From positions 1,240,001 through 1,304,000 of the forward strand of contig SMMW01000524.1 in NCBI GenBank assembly GCA_004794655.1: a stretch of 64,000 nt of DNA. Direction: 5' to 3'. This DNA is from Marisa cornuarietis. Lineage: Eukaryota; Mollusca; Gastropoda; Architaenioglossa; Ampullariidae. The stretch's first letter is position 1. Each line of letters opens with the position of its first letter. Below the pieces are notes generated by a model. That model saw only the letters and a list, made by a program, of their open reading frames with translations, searched no databases and had not been told where the DNA came from. A program made the position numbers and the translations under genes. Shown here in pieces: positions 10,534 to 24,195 of this stretch.

Positions 10534-13500
10534 GAGGGCTGCTACGTGATATTAGTCTTGGGTTTAAAGGTCAGGAATCGGGCCTAATTTTGTTTTAAAG
10601 GACTGGGCTGAGCTTAGTTCAAGATAGTCCTTCTCCAAACGTTGTTGATTAAATAACACCCCTACTCCACCGCCACCTCTAGTTCGTTCTCGAGATACAA
10701 GTCTAAATGCACGAGGAGGTAAAAAATAGTGAGGTCATTAATTTCCGCACGTGATGTCAGGTGACTGTAATGTGTCACTGACATTCGTTCAACCAAACTG
10801 TTGAACCTGTTTCTGTGCAGGGAGATGTTTGTATGTTTGTATAACAACAGGAGGTGGGTGGTATTAAATTTAAGGAAATACTTTATATTGCTAAGCTCAA
10901 TGCGTTTATTAAAAATAATCACTATCAAACCTTTTAAATTTTTACCTGCTTGATCCCTAATGTCGTTCCTAACAGGACAAACACTTAACCACGTTTCACT
11001 AAGTTTTTATATGATTTGTAAACCGTATTTGTGCGGTTAAAGGGGCCTTTTGAAAGAGGGTGTCTGGGTAAGTCTGAAAATAAGACTTTTTAAAAAAATA
11101 AAATGGCCTTGCAAAATCGTCAGGCATGGCGGACACAGCTCGCCGCGTTCTTCGTTTCACGTTGTTTAGACAAGTCGCTTCCCTTCTTCGTCTTGCACGT
11201 GCCTTCACACGCTCGACATGTTTCTCACCACCCCAGCATCTTATCCTTGTGGCCTTGACCCTACGCTAAAATCGTCTCTCTCTCCACGTATGGCACGTGA
11301 CCAGTACCACGTGGTCTGTCTTCGATATCGCGACAGCTGTTCCTGAAAGGAGCGTCGAGGCTGATAGGTCACAGACCGCGAGGGTCGCGATTAGGGGGGA
11401 AAATATCACGGTCTGGAGTGACAGGGGGAGCCAAATGGCTATACCAGCCGTGCGTGCTTCTCTTCAGGCACCTGGAGGGCAGGGTCAGCAAGACATCCGT
11501 ACTTCCTCAGCATCCACATCCGCATTGTATAGAGTAAAAACTCTCAGTCATTTTACAGTGGCATATGTGTCTTGCAGGTAGTTTTATGGATGGAAAATGA
11601 AATACGAACTCATGTAAGATTGTGCTTTGTTTGTTTGTTTTTTTTGGTTTACTTGTTGTGTTGCCGCCAAACTGACGAACAATGGATTCAATGGCATAGC
11701 AAGCTTGTCTTAATTGGCGGCGCAGTACAGCAGAGCACGGGACTCACGCATTTCCTCGAGCCACGCGCGCGCTCTTTACACTGGAGAAGGGGTGTGTGAA
11801 AGGGGAACCATCAAGACGAATGCCACTCAGGAGGTTTGAAAGAAGGCATGTGGAGAAAGAGTAGAAGGGCTGTCTCGATCGGGAAAACAGATCCCCGATG
11901 GTTTGAAGAATAGCGCGTGCCCTGTCGTGTTGTTGCTAATTCTGGCTCTTATTTTTTTATCACCTCCTCCCCTCCCTGCTTCCAACCACCACTCATCTTC
12001 TCCTTTTTTTTCTCGATGTCTTGATGTTCCAGTCGGGTATTTGAAGACTGTTTCCGACCCACAGAGAAGAGGTTTTTGTAAGACGTTCTTGGTTTCATAA
12101 GAAATCTGTCCGAGCAGATATTGTTGGTAACCATTTCACATAAATAATTTTGCTTTTCTTGGGAGGGAAAGCAGTGGTGTAATAATGTCAACGATAGTCT
12201 GTTTAGTCTGTTTAGTACAGTTCTGACCATGTTGAAGTAGCTGCTTCCCTGAAATCTCATCCTGTTTCAGGGGAAAAAAAAAGACTCTGAACGGATGCAG
12301 TTTGCTGAGTCTGGCCGCCTTCAAGTGTTTTGCAGTTGTTTATGTAAATGGAGGTGCGCAGCCAGCTTGGTTCCATTGTTTGTCAGTTCTTCCTCTATCA
12401 CTAGATGTGAACAGACCCATAATTTCCTCTCTCTCTTTTTATCTCTCCCGTCTTCTCTCACTCCTCCTCTCTCTCATGCTTCTACTTCATTTTGCAGCAG
12501 ACAACTTGTTTAAGCAGAGAAGGAACTGAACGGCTACTACCCATCTTTTCTTAATCTATAGACAAGTGTAGACGGCCCGTGCAAGTGCTGGTAGTTATTC
12601 TGGTGCAGCTGTTGACATTTCGAGCGCTCGACGAGCGAAACAGTTTGCGGTAGCCTCGAGCTGCCTTCTCCAGCCTGGTGGCCTCCGATGTGATTTGCCA
12701 CGCCAGGCGGTCAACCATTTTAGAAAATTTAAGACTCTTCTCGCGCTTGCCAGAACTCACAGCATTGATATAACAATAAAACATGCACACACGGTTAGCC
12801 CAGTTCAAAGAAACTAGTTTTTTTTTTTTTTTTTAGGGGGTATGAGTTTCTAGAATAACAATTTTTTCTGTACTTCCCTCTTTCCGTTCGTCTCCGTCTT
12901 AACCACCCCTCCTCTCTCTCTCGTCGTTTTTTTTCAAATTTAAATTTTTATTTCTCGCGGTTGCTTGCTTGATAGTTTAGTCTCCCGAATGTCCGTTGAA
13001 ACACGGTTCCTTGGGCCCCATTCAACTTAAGTCATCCCTGGAGGCGAAGTTTATGGAGGTATGGGTCGCGACAGGTCTAGGTCGTGATGCCACAGACCCT
13101 AGGAATAGGAAATGTTACGTTACGGCCTAGCATCGCTTGCAACGGCCAAGGTTTTGACCTCACAGACTTCTTTTGCCTTCTGAGGTTTTTTTTTCTTATT
13201 ATTATTCGCCTTTTACTGGTCTGCGCGCTGATATTCGCGTGAATATTATTCACGTTGGAGAAAAAGCCTCGGATGCTGTTGCAGGTGTCGATGAACGAGT
13301 ACTCACCCTGGTCACTTTTCTTTCTCCAAGACAAGACATGCTAGGTCGTGACGTAACGCTCCTAGCGTCGACTGGCGGGTCTCTGACGTCACTACCTAGC
13401 CTACCTCGCCAGTCTTTCGGCGAGCGCAAAGGAGACGTGGACGGGGATCGTGTTCGAACTCACTCCTTCCCCATCCTCTCTTCCTCCCCTTGCCACCACT

Positions 13501-14458
13501 AACCCTCCACCCCCCGCAATGACCATCTCTGGTAGTGTTTATCGGTTCGTTCACGCACTGGATCAGCGTCAATCTTTTCCGAGACGACGGCGCATGCGCG
13601 GAATCCACGTGTCGTGCCGGCTGCCGCTAACTGCCGGCCTCACTCGTGATCCCCGCAAGATCCGCGTCGAGAATAAATCTTTCTTTGACTGGGTGATGCG
13701 GGTCTCCGTCGATGACAAACGTTCTTTGACGAGAAGGAAACGCGTGGGAAGCCCTCTTCCAATCAGCTTTTGTTATTTCACGATGCTGCAGACAGGAGCG
13801 TTGAGAAGTTCCATTTTCTAACGGTACTGCTTTACTGCGATGCTTTGTTTATTGAGTGCATACAAATGAGAGTGAAACTGATCTTTGGACATTCCACCTG
13901 CCTCAAGAATTCTGACATGCTAACTGACCTTTTCCATACTCATTCAAATTGCAGCTGCTATACTTTCTCTGTACTCTGATAATATACCGAATGTACAGCT
14001 TCCAATGTTTCTTGGACCGTCACTTGCTGGTACCCGTTAATTTTTTTTTAATTCTTAAAAAAATGATTTAGAAAGGTTTCAACGGAGGGTTAGTGTTTAA
14101 AGCCCCTTGAGCAGGCAGATCGTTATTTAGCGCCGCGGTGTTAGGTGGAGGCCCTTTTTTCCGGAGGGGTAGAGGCGAAAACCCACGAATTTCATGGGGA
14201 ATTACTCTCTTCTTTGCCACTTCCCGGTGCGATTTCTTTCTCCGCACTTCATCCCATCAGAAAGTTTCCTCCTTCTACCCTCATCTCGGACGTCTTTTGC
14301 TACTTTTCCTCAGTTCATTCCCGGTTCCCTCATTTTGTGTCCGGAAGTTGCAACGTGTTCAGAGACTCGAGTTGGCTTTCATCAAAGCTACTAGAACAAG
14401 TATGAGAGGTGGTGTGTATAGTACTCGTGTGCTGGCATTATTTTGGAAGGAGAAAATG

Positions 14459-14462
<4 letters not shown>
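10534..14462. other. No supported gene
   Basis: Several CpG-containing patches occur (about 11.1-11.8 kb and 13.0-13.7 kb), the latter with a CRE-like TGACGTCA at 13384. Open frames are short and unrecognised. A - strand frame at 13077-13334 abuts a good donor-like GGTGAGTAC, but no partner exon was found. The region could hold regulatory DNA or an intron of prickle. Confidence 0.4.

Positions 14463-14530
<68 letters not shown>
14463..14530. repeat. (AC)n microsatellite
   Basis: About 33 uninterrupted AC units. Confidence 0.97.
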
Positions 14531-14533
<3 letters not shown>

Positions 14534-15326
14534 AAAAATAATTATGTGTGCACCCAGGTGTCATAAGATGCGATCCTGAAACTGGTTTTGGCATTAAAGG
14601 GTTCGTTCTTAACTTTAAAAAAATCAGCCATCAACAAGTTTGATGTTGATTAGTGATCTATGTTCTGTTTCTAATTTGCCGAAACTTACTACAGACACAT
14701 CAAAGATCGTTGCAACCGCTTACGAGGGTTGTTGCAGATGACTTTGTACTTGACGTTCCTGTTTGAAAGTAGACGAAAAGAAGAGAACGAAAAAGCTGAA
14801 GAGAAGGAGGAGAGAAGTTAGAAGACGGGTGGGTGCTATTCTGGGTGTATACCCCACTTCTTAGTGATAGTGTGCGTGTGTTCGTGTTTATTTTACTGTT
14901 AGCGTGCGCAGCCATGAGGCTCACTACAAAAAAGTAAGGTTTAGTTTATAAAAATACTGTTTGACTTTGGGCTCGGATTTGGTAAAACAAGAGGCAGCAG
15001 GTGTGTTTCGCTGTAAATAATTCTCTGAGACTGGGGGGACCAGACAGACGAGTAAGATGAGAGCAGAAGGAGACAGATGGCGGGCGTCATCTTTGTAGTC
15101 GGGAGGAACTGCACAGCTTGGCTTCAGCCGCTTGCATCAAGTCTTGGCTCCCAAAGCACTCTTCTGCTAAATCCTATTACAGCGCCGGTGCAACTGTTGT
15201 TTCCTTTAACATTTAAGCTGGATTCTCCCACCACCAGCAAACCTGTACCCCTCCCCCACCCCGCTCGCCTTCAGTACAATCCACTTCTGTCTGCATCCCT
15301 GGGGCATGTCTCAGTTTGTCTAACCA

Positions 15327-15327
<1 letters not shown>

Positions 15328-15362
<35 letters not shown>

Positions 15363-15482
15363 TGTGTGTGTGTGAGAGAGAGAGAGAAGGAGCATGTGTC
15401 TCTGTCTAACCATCAGTGTGTGTGTGTGTGTGTGGGAGAGAGAGAGAGAGAAAGAAGCAGCATGTTTCATTTTGTCTAACTA

Positions 15483-15521
<39 letters not shown>

Positions 15522-15532
15522 AAAAGAGAGAG
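15328..15532. repeat. Compound (GT)n/(GA)n minisatellite, three units
   Basis: Three tandem units of roughly 70 bp each follow the order (GT)n, (GA)n, then a unique block related to GCATGTNTC...TGTCTAACNATC that leads into the next (GT)n. The unique block before the first unit is at about 15303-15330. Confidence 0.8.
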
Positions 15533-17189
15533 AGCCAAACACACATTAACGGCAACATAAACCGCAATATACCACAAAGGCCGTAAATCAGTCTAATCGC
15601 GGGTAACATTTTGTTAACATTTTTGTTAAAATGCGTAAAAGTGTCTGATTTCTGTTATGCTGCTTTCTTTTTTTTTTTTTTTTGCTTATTTATTTATTCT
15701 TGTACAATTTGTTTTCAGACACGTAAATTTTGTTCTCAAAAGTCTGAAGTTTGGGCACCGGAGTGACCGTTTGGGTATTAACACGCAGGAGTTGGTTCTG
15801 AGAAACGATTGAAAGAATCTCCCCCCCCCCCAACTCTAAGCTTGAATTATCTCCATGCTATTTATATACTTCAGATTTCTTTGTGATGTTCAGTTTCGTG
15901 CGGTGACTTCAGGACATTCGGGAGATAAAAAAAAGGATGTTGAGTAGTTACATATTATGGGACATTTTATTCATTCCATCAGCCTTTCCCCTCCAGCAAC
16001 TCACCTGGCTACTGTATATAACTCAGTCCTCAGATCAGGTGAGATTGGTGCGGTGAACCCAGCGGAAGCTATATGGTGATGGTGTGTGTGTGTGGGGGGG
16101 GGTATGGAGGAGGAGAGAGAGAGAAGAGGGGATGAAACAGAAGTAATTGTGGAATGTAGGACAAAGCGAACACAACGTGAAAGCTTTCACTGCGGTTTAT
16201 ACAGGAAGCGAGCGGGTGCTGCCCTTTCTCCAACCTCTTGTTGCATCTCTTGCAGTCCGGGAGGCCGACACACGTGCAGGTTTGTGCACGCCAGACAGGG
16301 GAAGATAAATAGTAGGGCGATCGACCCCTGTGGGGCTCGACCAGCGCCACCTACACGTGGATCCCTGCCGCGCTCAATGGGATGCGAAATTCCTTTTTTA
16401 TGATTTTCAGGGAAGAGCTCTCCGCCAGCGACAGGAACGAGGCTGGGCGTTGCCACCTTCTCCTCCTCTTTCAAACCTTGTTTAGCGAGTCTACGAACGA
16501 GGTACCTGTCTTAGTGGTCTGTGTTGCAAGGTTTGGAACGAGAGATACACCTGCTGCAGATGGCTCCCCATTCCTTCCATGAGAACCCTGTAATAGAGTT
16601 TCTTTCGCGAAAAAGCGGTCAAGAGGTGGTTAATTCACTTTGTCGTGTGTCTGTTGAGAATTAAGCGACGAAAGTCTGCCTCTATCACAGGTCCCAGTCA
16701 TTTCTACCTGCAACATTTTTTTTTCATTTCCTCCTACAGAAAGTTCGGAAGGCTTGGGCGAAGGGGAAGCCTAATCAAGGTCATACCGGAAGTAGACAAG
16801 AATGGGCGAAGCGGTTTCCCGCATAACTTTGGCAATAAAGTAAAGAAACCCCTGGAGGTAGCTATGTTCCTCCGGTCTGTAGCCGTACCTCCTGGAGGTA
16901 GGAGAACAGCGTAGGCAGCTGCAGAATTCCGATTCGCTGCTACGACCCCAGGTTACGTTGTCCGCAGGGTGGACCTCCTTTAGCCTACCGAAAGAAAAGG
17001 TTCTGTGACCTCTGACTTCACAGAAAAGATCATCGGATGGAAAGTTGCTTTCGATGGTTTCCTGTCGTGTGACGTCATGGGAGCAACGGATGCAGCTGTT
17101 GGCGTACATAAACATTCAAAATCATTTTTCCCGTTGAGGCTCACATCTCCTTCCTTTTCTCTCGTCCCCCTCCCCTCCCTCCCTGCCTC

Positions 17190-17250
17190 ACCTGTCTAAC
17201 GGTTAAGTGAGGATCGGGTATCCTAGGTTCGGATCTCGTTCGGAACACTT
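17190..17250 (+). mobile_element. tRNA-like SINE head (candidate)
   Basis: The motif TCTAACGGTTAAG resembles a pol III A box, and about 30 bases later GGTTCGGATCTC resembles a B box. The spacing fits a tRNA-derived promoter. The fold does not make a convincing tRNA, so a SINE remnant is more likely than a tRNA gene. No partner copy was identified in the window. Confidence 0.4.
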
Positions 17251-17376
17251 TTTTGTGGGGTGTGGCACCTGTTTGCAAGGGCAGCTGCTTAACTTCGGCT
17301 ACTGGCTTGAGGTAGAACATTACAGTAGCTCCCCTCTCTCCCACTCTATCCCTCTCAACCACACGCGCGCGCTCGG

Positions 17377-17378
<2 letters not shown>

Positions 17379-17418
<40 letters not shown>
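17379..17418. repeat. (AC)n microsatellite
   Basis: About 20 AC units. Confidence 0.95.
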
Positions 17419-17421
<3 letters not shown>

Positions 17422-18187
17422 GATTTTGTACATCTAAAAGAAGACACATCAAACCGGATATTCGATGTACAGCTTTTTTCATTCTGTGGCTCACATCTGA
17501 CGGCCTCTGCACATCAGAAGGCCAAGTCATTGTGTCTTTGGCATCAAGAAACTCCCACCACTCTGCCAGAAGTCTGCACTGCGCTACTCAGCATTTAATT
17601 CACCACCGCCCTCGCTCTGGCATCTGCCGAGACTTACCGCGTGCCAGCGTTCTGGATATGGCGAGTCAAGAACCAGAAGCAGCCAAAGTTTTTAACTGCT
17701 CTGCCGCAAACTTCATATCCCCTCTGGCCATATCGTCGCTTTATGACATGGTGGGAAATGATTCTGTCATAACGGGGAAATTTGTAGACCATTTTCCTTG
17801 CTCCTTTATGTTCTTTATACGGTCTGGCCTCCTCTGCTCTTTTTGCCAGAAAGCGTGCTGCCACCGACTTTGTCTTTTGGCTTGTCTTTTATCTGTTTAT
17901 TTGGCGGGAGGGGAAAGGGGGTTTAGTGTAAATATTAGCTTAGCAGAGAAAACGAACCAGTTCATCAGGGTGCTTTTTGAAAATCCAAGAGCAAACCCTT
18001 GGGGTTTTTTCCAGCAGGCTTTCAAATCTCTCTTCTTTTCGGCTTCTGCTCTTTATTTCTTTCTGAGACAGGTTTTCACATGCGTGCGCACGTACGCACG
18101 CAGATTCGCAGATAAACACTTGCTCGTTCGTTCGTTCGTTCGTTCGATTTGGCTTAATTGGTACACAGAAGAATTCCGCTAGTCCTG

Positions 18188-18451
18188 GGGCCAGTTGCAC
18201 AACACATTTCTAATTTTAAACACTTTTAAGCCTGAAATCTATTTAGATACTCAGTTTAAAGTTCACACCACAATTTTAGAATTTTTAAAACTAAAACTGC
18301 TTTAAGTAAGATAAAGTTGTTTAAGTCTGACTTTCCGTCCTGTCAGTATAATTTTTTGTATGTTCTTGTGCAATGCATCTAAATGGCAGAGAAGAGATTT
18401 TGCTTCTTTAGAACAGTTTTAAGGATTAAAACATGTTGTGCAACTGGCACC
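18188..18451. mobile_element. MITE, 264 bp, PIF/Harbinger-like ends
   Basis: The ends are inverted copies: GGGGCCAGTTGCACAACA on the left and TGTTGTGCAACTGGCACC on the right. Further inverted similarity runs inward as alternating TTTTAA/TTAAAA tracts. The interior is AT-rich and non-coding. GGCCAGTTGCA-type ends are familiar from PIF/Harbinger MITEs in animals, but I could not define a target-site duplication, so the superfamily is tentative. Confidence 0.75.
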
Positions 18452-19384
18452 TGAACTATAAGAGAATTTTCGAAGCAATGGGTCTGTCGACCAGGTTTGG
18501 CTATTCTTGCGTGTGATTGTGGGTTGAGTATGTCCAGACGTTCACACGTGTATAATTGTGCGTCTGAGCGAGTGTGAAGGGGAGGAGGAAGCGTGGACAC
18601 GAGGACTTGGGAGGGTGTGTGTGTGTGCGGGTGGGGAAGATGGAGGGGAGGCGCTGGTTAGTAGGCACCATGCCCTTACTATTATTTGTCTCACCTTTTG
18701 TAAGAGAGCTTTCCCGCTCATTGTGGACAGAATTGTTCACTCATGCAACGCTTACTTTCTTCTTTCCTTTTCTTCCACGCTTCTCTCTCTCTCTCTCTCT
18801 CTCTCAGATGTTTCATGTTATCATTCTTCAGTGTTCTCCTCTCTTTTATTCATTCAAGCAACTTTCTGATCCAACAGCATCGTTCATTATGTTCTGGAAT
18901 TTCATCGTTTCCCTCCCGCGCCTTTTGCACAGGGATCTCACAGTAGAGGGCGCTGCCTGTCTTCCGCTCTTGCTTGCCTTCTGGCGGTCTTTCAGGGCGT
19001 TGCAGTTAACCTGACGGGGCGCGAGTGTCTAGCGAGAATTCCTGTACCGCCGGAGAGCTTTGTAGTACGAACAGCTATCAAACCGGAAGCGAAACGCGCT
19101 GGAGGGAGGAAAGCAGAAGAGCAAAATTCGGGTCGGAAAATGGCGCCGTGTTTTTCGGTGTAGTATGCAGACATTACCCTTAGGGTCTGGCAATAACATA
19201 AAAAATGAGAGATTAGAAAGATAGACGCTGTTGATTTGTTTCCCATCCAATGGACCTCCCCACCCTCGCCTATATAATATCCCTCCCTCCTTCCTTCCTC
19301 TATCCGTCTCGTTCTCACGTTGATCCATCCCCACTCTACCCCACCCCTGTGGAAGAATACAACAGGCTTTCATAATGCCGCCAT

Positions 19385-19495
19385 TGACATCAGCTGACAT
19401 TATGACTAACCCTTATTTCGCATTTTGATTAACCCTGATTTGACATTTTGGGTAACACTGACTTGACATTTGGCTAACCCTGATTATGTATTTTG
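19385..19495. repeat. Short degenerate tandem repeat
   Basis: Four to five units of about 24 bp are related to GACATTTTGGCTAACCCTGATTT. Confidence 0.6.
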
Positions 19496-21594
19496 AACTG
19501 ATGATCGATAATTATTGACGATGAGGTCGAGATTAGTCACATCGAGCCAGCCAGACAGACAGACGGAGGAAAGGATGGGAAAAGATTCATAAAAGCGACG
19601 ACGTACATGGGTTGAATAAATTTAGGATGGTTTTTACCTTCCCCGAGTCTTCACGAGAACTTTGAGCCTCACAGAGGGTGTTTTTTTCGGAGTTTCTTGT
19701 CTACATCAAGAGTGTGTAGTGACGAGGGAAGTTGAAAAGTACGGATTGCCTCTTTTCTCAATTCTGACAGTTTAAAATATGCAGCTGCACGTCTATTTAT
19801 TTCTAACAAGTGTGCTTGTCTGATACTCGGACAGAGTCTTCATTTCCTTCTACATACACGGGATCAAACTCTACAGAAGCGGCTGTGAGATCTGATCAAT
19901 AGAAGGAGACCTCAGACCCCTGCTAGCGGCCATTTTGTGCTGAAGCTCCATCTTTATCTCCTCACCGGGGCCGCAGCTGCCTTCTTCCTAGAATTGACTT
20001 TTACTGGACACCCGTATCTCTCAGCAGCCTTGTCCTCTGTTCTCACCGTTTAAAGGAAAAAGCAAGAGAAATGCGTTTTTGTAAGGCTATCCCGGCCATA
20101 GGCACATTCCATAAAAATGTTTCGATGCTTATGTGTTCTTGATGTGCACAGTGTTATAACTTGTCAAGGGAGGGCCAAGATCATACTAGACATGAACACA
20201 TAATTACAGTCAGTATTGTAGATCGTTTGATTGCTCTGAGTGCAATGAGATTGGAAAGGGATTCCATTCCCGTAAGGTTTAAGAATGTAGAGATATTTCG
20301 TTTTTGGCAACAAGTCTGATTTGATTAAGCTCTCACTTGACAGTTGCTGGCGGAAATCGCAGAGAAACGGGTATGTGCGGGGTGGAAGGGGAAAGTAGAC
20401 AGTTTCTTATTGGTTCACCAGTCTCACGAGGGGGAGTGTTAGCGAGATTGTGTCTGTAGTAAAGCTGTATTGCTCGCTAGCTATCTAGACAACCGATCTT
20501 TTTGTCTATATGTATGAATTTCATCTGGCTTTGTCTGTATCCCTCTTCCGCTTTTCAACAGTTTCGAGAAAATGTTTAATCTTGGCGAGTATGGGAAGCG
20601 AACGTCTGCAAACACGTGACCCCTGTCCCGCCATACCCTGTCTCCTCCCCTCTTTGTTCAACCACACCTACTTTCTGTGCGAGTGGGTTCGGTGGAAAAA
20701 TCAAAAGAAGTAATTTCTCAGATGGAGCATTTTTATATTTGAATGCGTGTTTAAATCTTGTATGCTTAATGCATTTCTATGGTATACTTGGTCTTAGTGA
20801 GGTTAGTGAAGAAAGTTTACATTTTATTTGTTTAGTACGTCCTCTTTAAGATACATATTTTCCAATTATTTGAATGAAGCCCCTCAGCCTTACTTATTAT
20901 AACATTGTTACAGAGTCAGTATGTTGGGGTTTTGAGACCAGACAAATAAGAAAAGATTGTACGGCAGTATTCTGATATGACAAGTGTAGAATAATATGGA
21001 TTTTCAACATACTGCATTGTCACGACACCGCGCAGTGTATCAGTCTCTCAATTCTTTCAACACGTACACGGAGCCTGACAAATACTTGCTCTTTCACACA
21101 AATTAAAAGAAAAGAATGATTTGTTTAACGAATCTATCTGCTTTACTAATTATGAATAAAAAAACAAGAAAAATACACAAATGGAAAAGTCAGTTAAAAA
21201 CCGATTCTTACCTCTAGATTACTTTAAAATAACAGAATCCCTACCTTTGAGTCTTTCCTTTCTGAATATCTAAAAGAATACCTACTCACCTAATCGATCT
21301 ATATACTCCTAAACGCCCTACTCAACAAATTCTTCTTTTTAATTCCTACCCTACTTGTTTTCACGTCCTAAACCTCTTTCTTCTCCCCCCTGACTAACTG
21401 CTCCTCGCGCTCTCCCTCACGTCATTTCCTTTATTTTTTTTACATCACCCATATACGTCTTCCGAACAACTGACGTCATTCACGCTCTTTCGTTCTTCCA
21501 CAATAATCCTTATAAAATTTAAGCTTACTCATGAGACAATCGATAACTAATAACAATGATACCTGACATGCACGAACGAAAATACAATTTGTGG

Positions 21595-21635
<41 letters not shown>

Positions 21636-22769
21636 AAAGCCAACTTCCTGTCCTTTTCCTGTCTTAGCGCCACCCACAGCTGTTCACCGTTTCCCGCTCA
21701 CTTACCTGGCCGGTTTGTTTGTGTTGTCTACTTTTTTTTGCGCCAGATGATTTCTAAATCGTTACTCTGAATGAAACTGTTTTTTTTCTCTAAAGACAAG
21801 CCAGCCCACGCCCTACTTTGATAACACAATTACACCTCGCACGTGCACATAACCTATTTTTGAATAATCTTAGTGGAAAATACAGACCAATTTCTCAACC
21901 ACTTTTGCTGAGAGAAAACCTTTCTGATGTAATTTTTTTTTTAAAAGTGTCTTCGGGGCTTTCGGTCATTCAATACAAGAGTTCCTTTCGAAAATGACTT
22001 CCGCTGTGAGATGGCTTCCCTCCGACTGCCTGGCGCTGATGGAGCAACGAGGGTTTAAGGAGATGCCGAGGTTTTCAGATTATTATTTGTTTTGCCGGAT
22101 TTTGTTTGATTGTTAGTTGGTGTTTGAGTCTGTCCGTCGACATTGTAATGCTTGGCTCTTTACTTAAAAAAAGAATGGTCACCTTCTCTTAGGCACACAT
22201 TTCTTGTCCAATTTGTAAAAACCTCGAGGTATGACCACCATGTAAATCGTGTGGCCTTGGCGATATATTTGACAATATCTTCTCAGACTTAGAACTCACG
22301 CTCCAACCTACTTCGATTATACAAAAAATGCGACATCAGTAAGACTGCTGCTGCTTGTGTTGTTGCTGTTGCTGTTGGTGGTGGTGGTGGTGGTGGCCAG
22401 TTGAAAAGAAGAACAGAACACACGATTGTGCAGGCTTCGACTCCACGGCTGCCCCGATCGCCCACAGGTGGAGCCTATCACCAGCCCCTTACCTGCACTA
22501 ATCCAGGTTATAGCCATCCCCGCGGCGTCGATAATCTGCCCCCATAGGTGGCGCGTAATGTGCCTGTAACGGTGCTGAGCTTGCCAATCACAAGAGTCAT
22601 GCGCCCCCCTCGTTTAGCCGCCAGCTTCTGGGTGCGAGTCATTTCCGGTTGTTGAGAGGTTAGCACGCAGCCAGTGACTTCGGTGTTAATTGGTCTTTGG
22701 CGGGAGAAGCTGTATCAGCTCGCGTTATGATTACTTCTTGTATTTTTTTTAAGTGGGATTAAAACAGCC

Positions 22770-22770
22770 T

Positions 22771-22854
<84 letters not shown>

Positions 22855-22856
22855 TC
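22770..22856. repeat. (TTTC)n microsatellite
   Basis: About 22 perfect tetranucleotide units, likely to be length-polymorphic. Confidence 0.97.
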
Positions 22857-24137
22857 ACAGTTGTAAAGTAGACGTTCTTATCGCACAGCTGCCGTGGCAT
22901 AAAGAGTGATATACACAACCCATATCGCTTTTTATTCTCTCCCAATCATGCTTTTCGCACCTCTCTACCGCCTGCAGTAAAAAAAAAAAAAACAGGAAAA
23001 AGATTTAAGCACCACAGTTAATGTCAAGAAGTAATCTTTTGATCCTGATAATGTAAATACGAGTTAATCTTTTGTGCATGCAGACTTCAAAGACCCAATC
23101 AGCTCACAGTAATTGGTCCAATTCTAATCTGGAAGAAGTGCGTTCAAGCGGGCGAAAAACAATCCATATTTCAAAAACAAACAAATAAAAAAAAACCCGT
23201 AAGATATTCTTAATGTGAGATTAAAACGTTTTTCCTCCAACTGCTTGGAATAAATATTAAGCATAAAATGGAACTAGTAATAAATAATAACCATTATCTT
23301 TCGTGAAAGGTTCTTCGTCATCTGCTTAATTTCGTAGGCAATTTTGCTTCACTCTTCGTAATGATGGCCACGAGTCTGTTTAATTATGAAAGCTAGTTCC
23401 TTGGTTTAACATCAGAATGCTAGCTGCTTGGTCTGTTCACTTAAGAACTGTAACTGTTAAAGGTCAGCCTGTTGCAACGAGACTTAATTGAACGCTGATC
23501 CACTTGTCTTTCCCCGCAACAGCGTCTAATGAAGCGAAAGCAAAAGCAATTCTCTTAGGGTCAGGATGATAATAAAGATTCTTAACAGGAAATTCTAGAG
23601 ATTCCGCTAGAACAAACTGCCGCAAACGGGTAAAATAAAATTAATAATCAGGCACGGCAGAAAATAAATAATTAGCCAGGCAAAGAGCCCAGCAAGCAAA
23701 TATTACCAGTCTGTCAGTAGTACGATTCAAACTGCACCCGAAAGTATATCGACGATGATGACGATGGCGACGATGATAATGATGATTACTTAGAAGGTTG
23801 TTGGTGGACCTGCTGTTCGTGGGAATAGTGTGATGCTGCCTCAAGAGATCTGTTCAGAAGGCTGGGGTTTTCATAACACTCGCGCACAACATCAAGAGAA
23901 ATGCACTTTGTTTTCGCACCGCGCGGAGCTCGCGTCGACACAAATGAGTTGATGAGGGAAGCAGCTCCGTCGACACTTGATGTATGGCGGGGCACGAGGA
24001 ACGCCAGAAATGCCCCCCAGTCCGTTCTGCCTTTTGCCTGGCGTACAAACCTTTACCCTTGTCCTCTTCCACCCTTTTCTGTCCTTCTATCACTCTTTGC
24101 GATGCAGCTTTTCTTTCCTTCGTTTCATCTGTTTCTT

Positions 24138-24195
24138 TTTCTTCTTCTTCTTCTTCTTCTTCTTCTTCTTCTTCTTCTTCTTCTTCTTCTTCTCT
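24138..24195. repeat. (TTC)n microsatellite
   Basis: About 19 TTC units in a pyrimidine-rich strand. Confidence 0.95.

Larger units (their letters stand above)
14531..18187. other. No supported gene; repeat-rich
   Basis: Apart from the repeats listed separately I see nothing. A 216-codon + strand frame at 17532-18182 is the longest unassigned frame. It has no recognisable domain, and its end is built partly from a CGTT tandem repeat. Confidence 0.4.

Noticed and set aside
10447..10587. Second 87-bp repeat considered as an alternative prickle 5' exon
   Set aside because: The acidic segment is only vaguely like the Prickle N-terminus, it lacks the WVPPGL motif, and no suitable donor gives a join to the PET exon.
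13077..13334. 85-codon - strand frame abutting a good donor-like GGTGAGTAC
   Set aside because: The frame lies on the wrong side of the donor-like site to be an exon, ends in a poly-basic translation of an A-rich tract, and no partner exon was found.
17532..18182. 216-codon open frame on the + strand
   Set aside because: No recognisable domain. Its end is coded by a CGTT tandem repeat and it stops at a MITE border; it lacks partner exons or a family match.
22770..22856. Regular repeat considered as a CRISPR-like array
   Set aside because: Pure tetranucleotide microsatellite with no spacers, in a eukaryotic context; no CRISPR array exists in the window.
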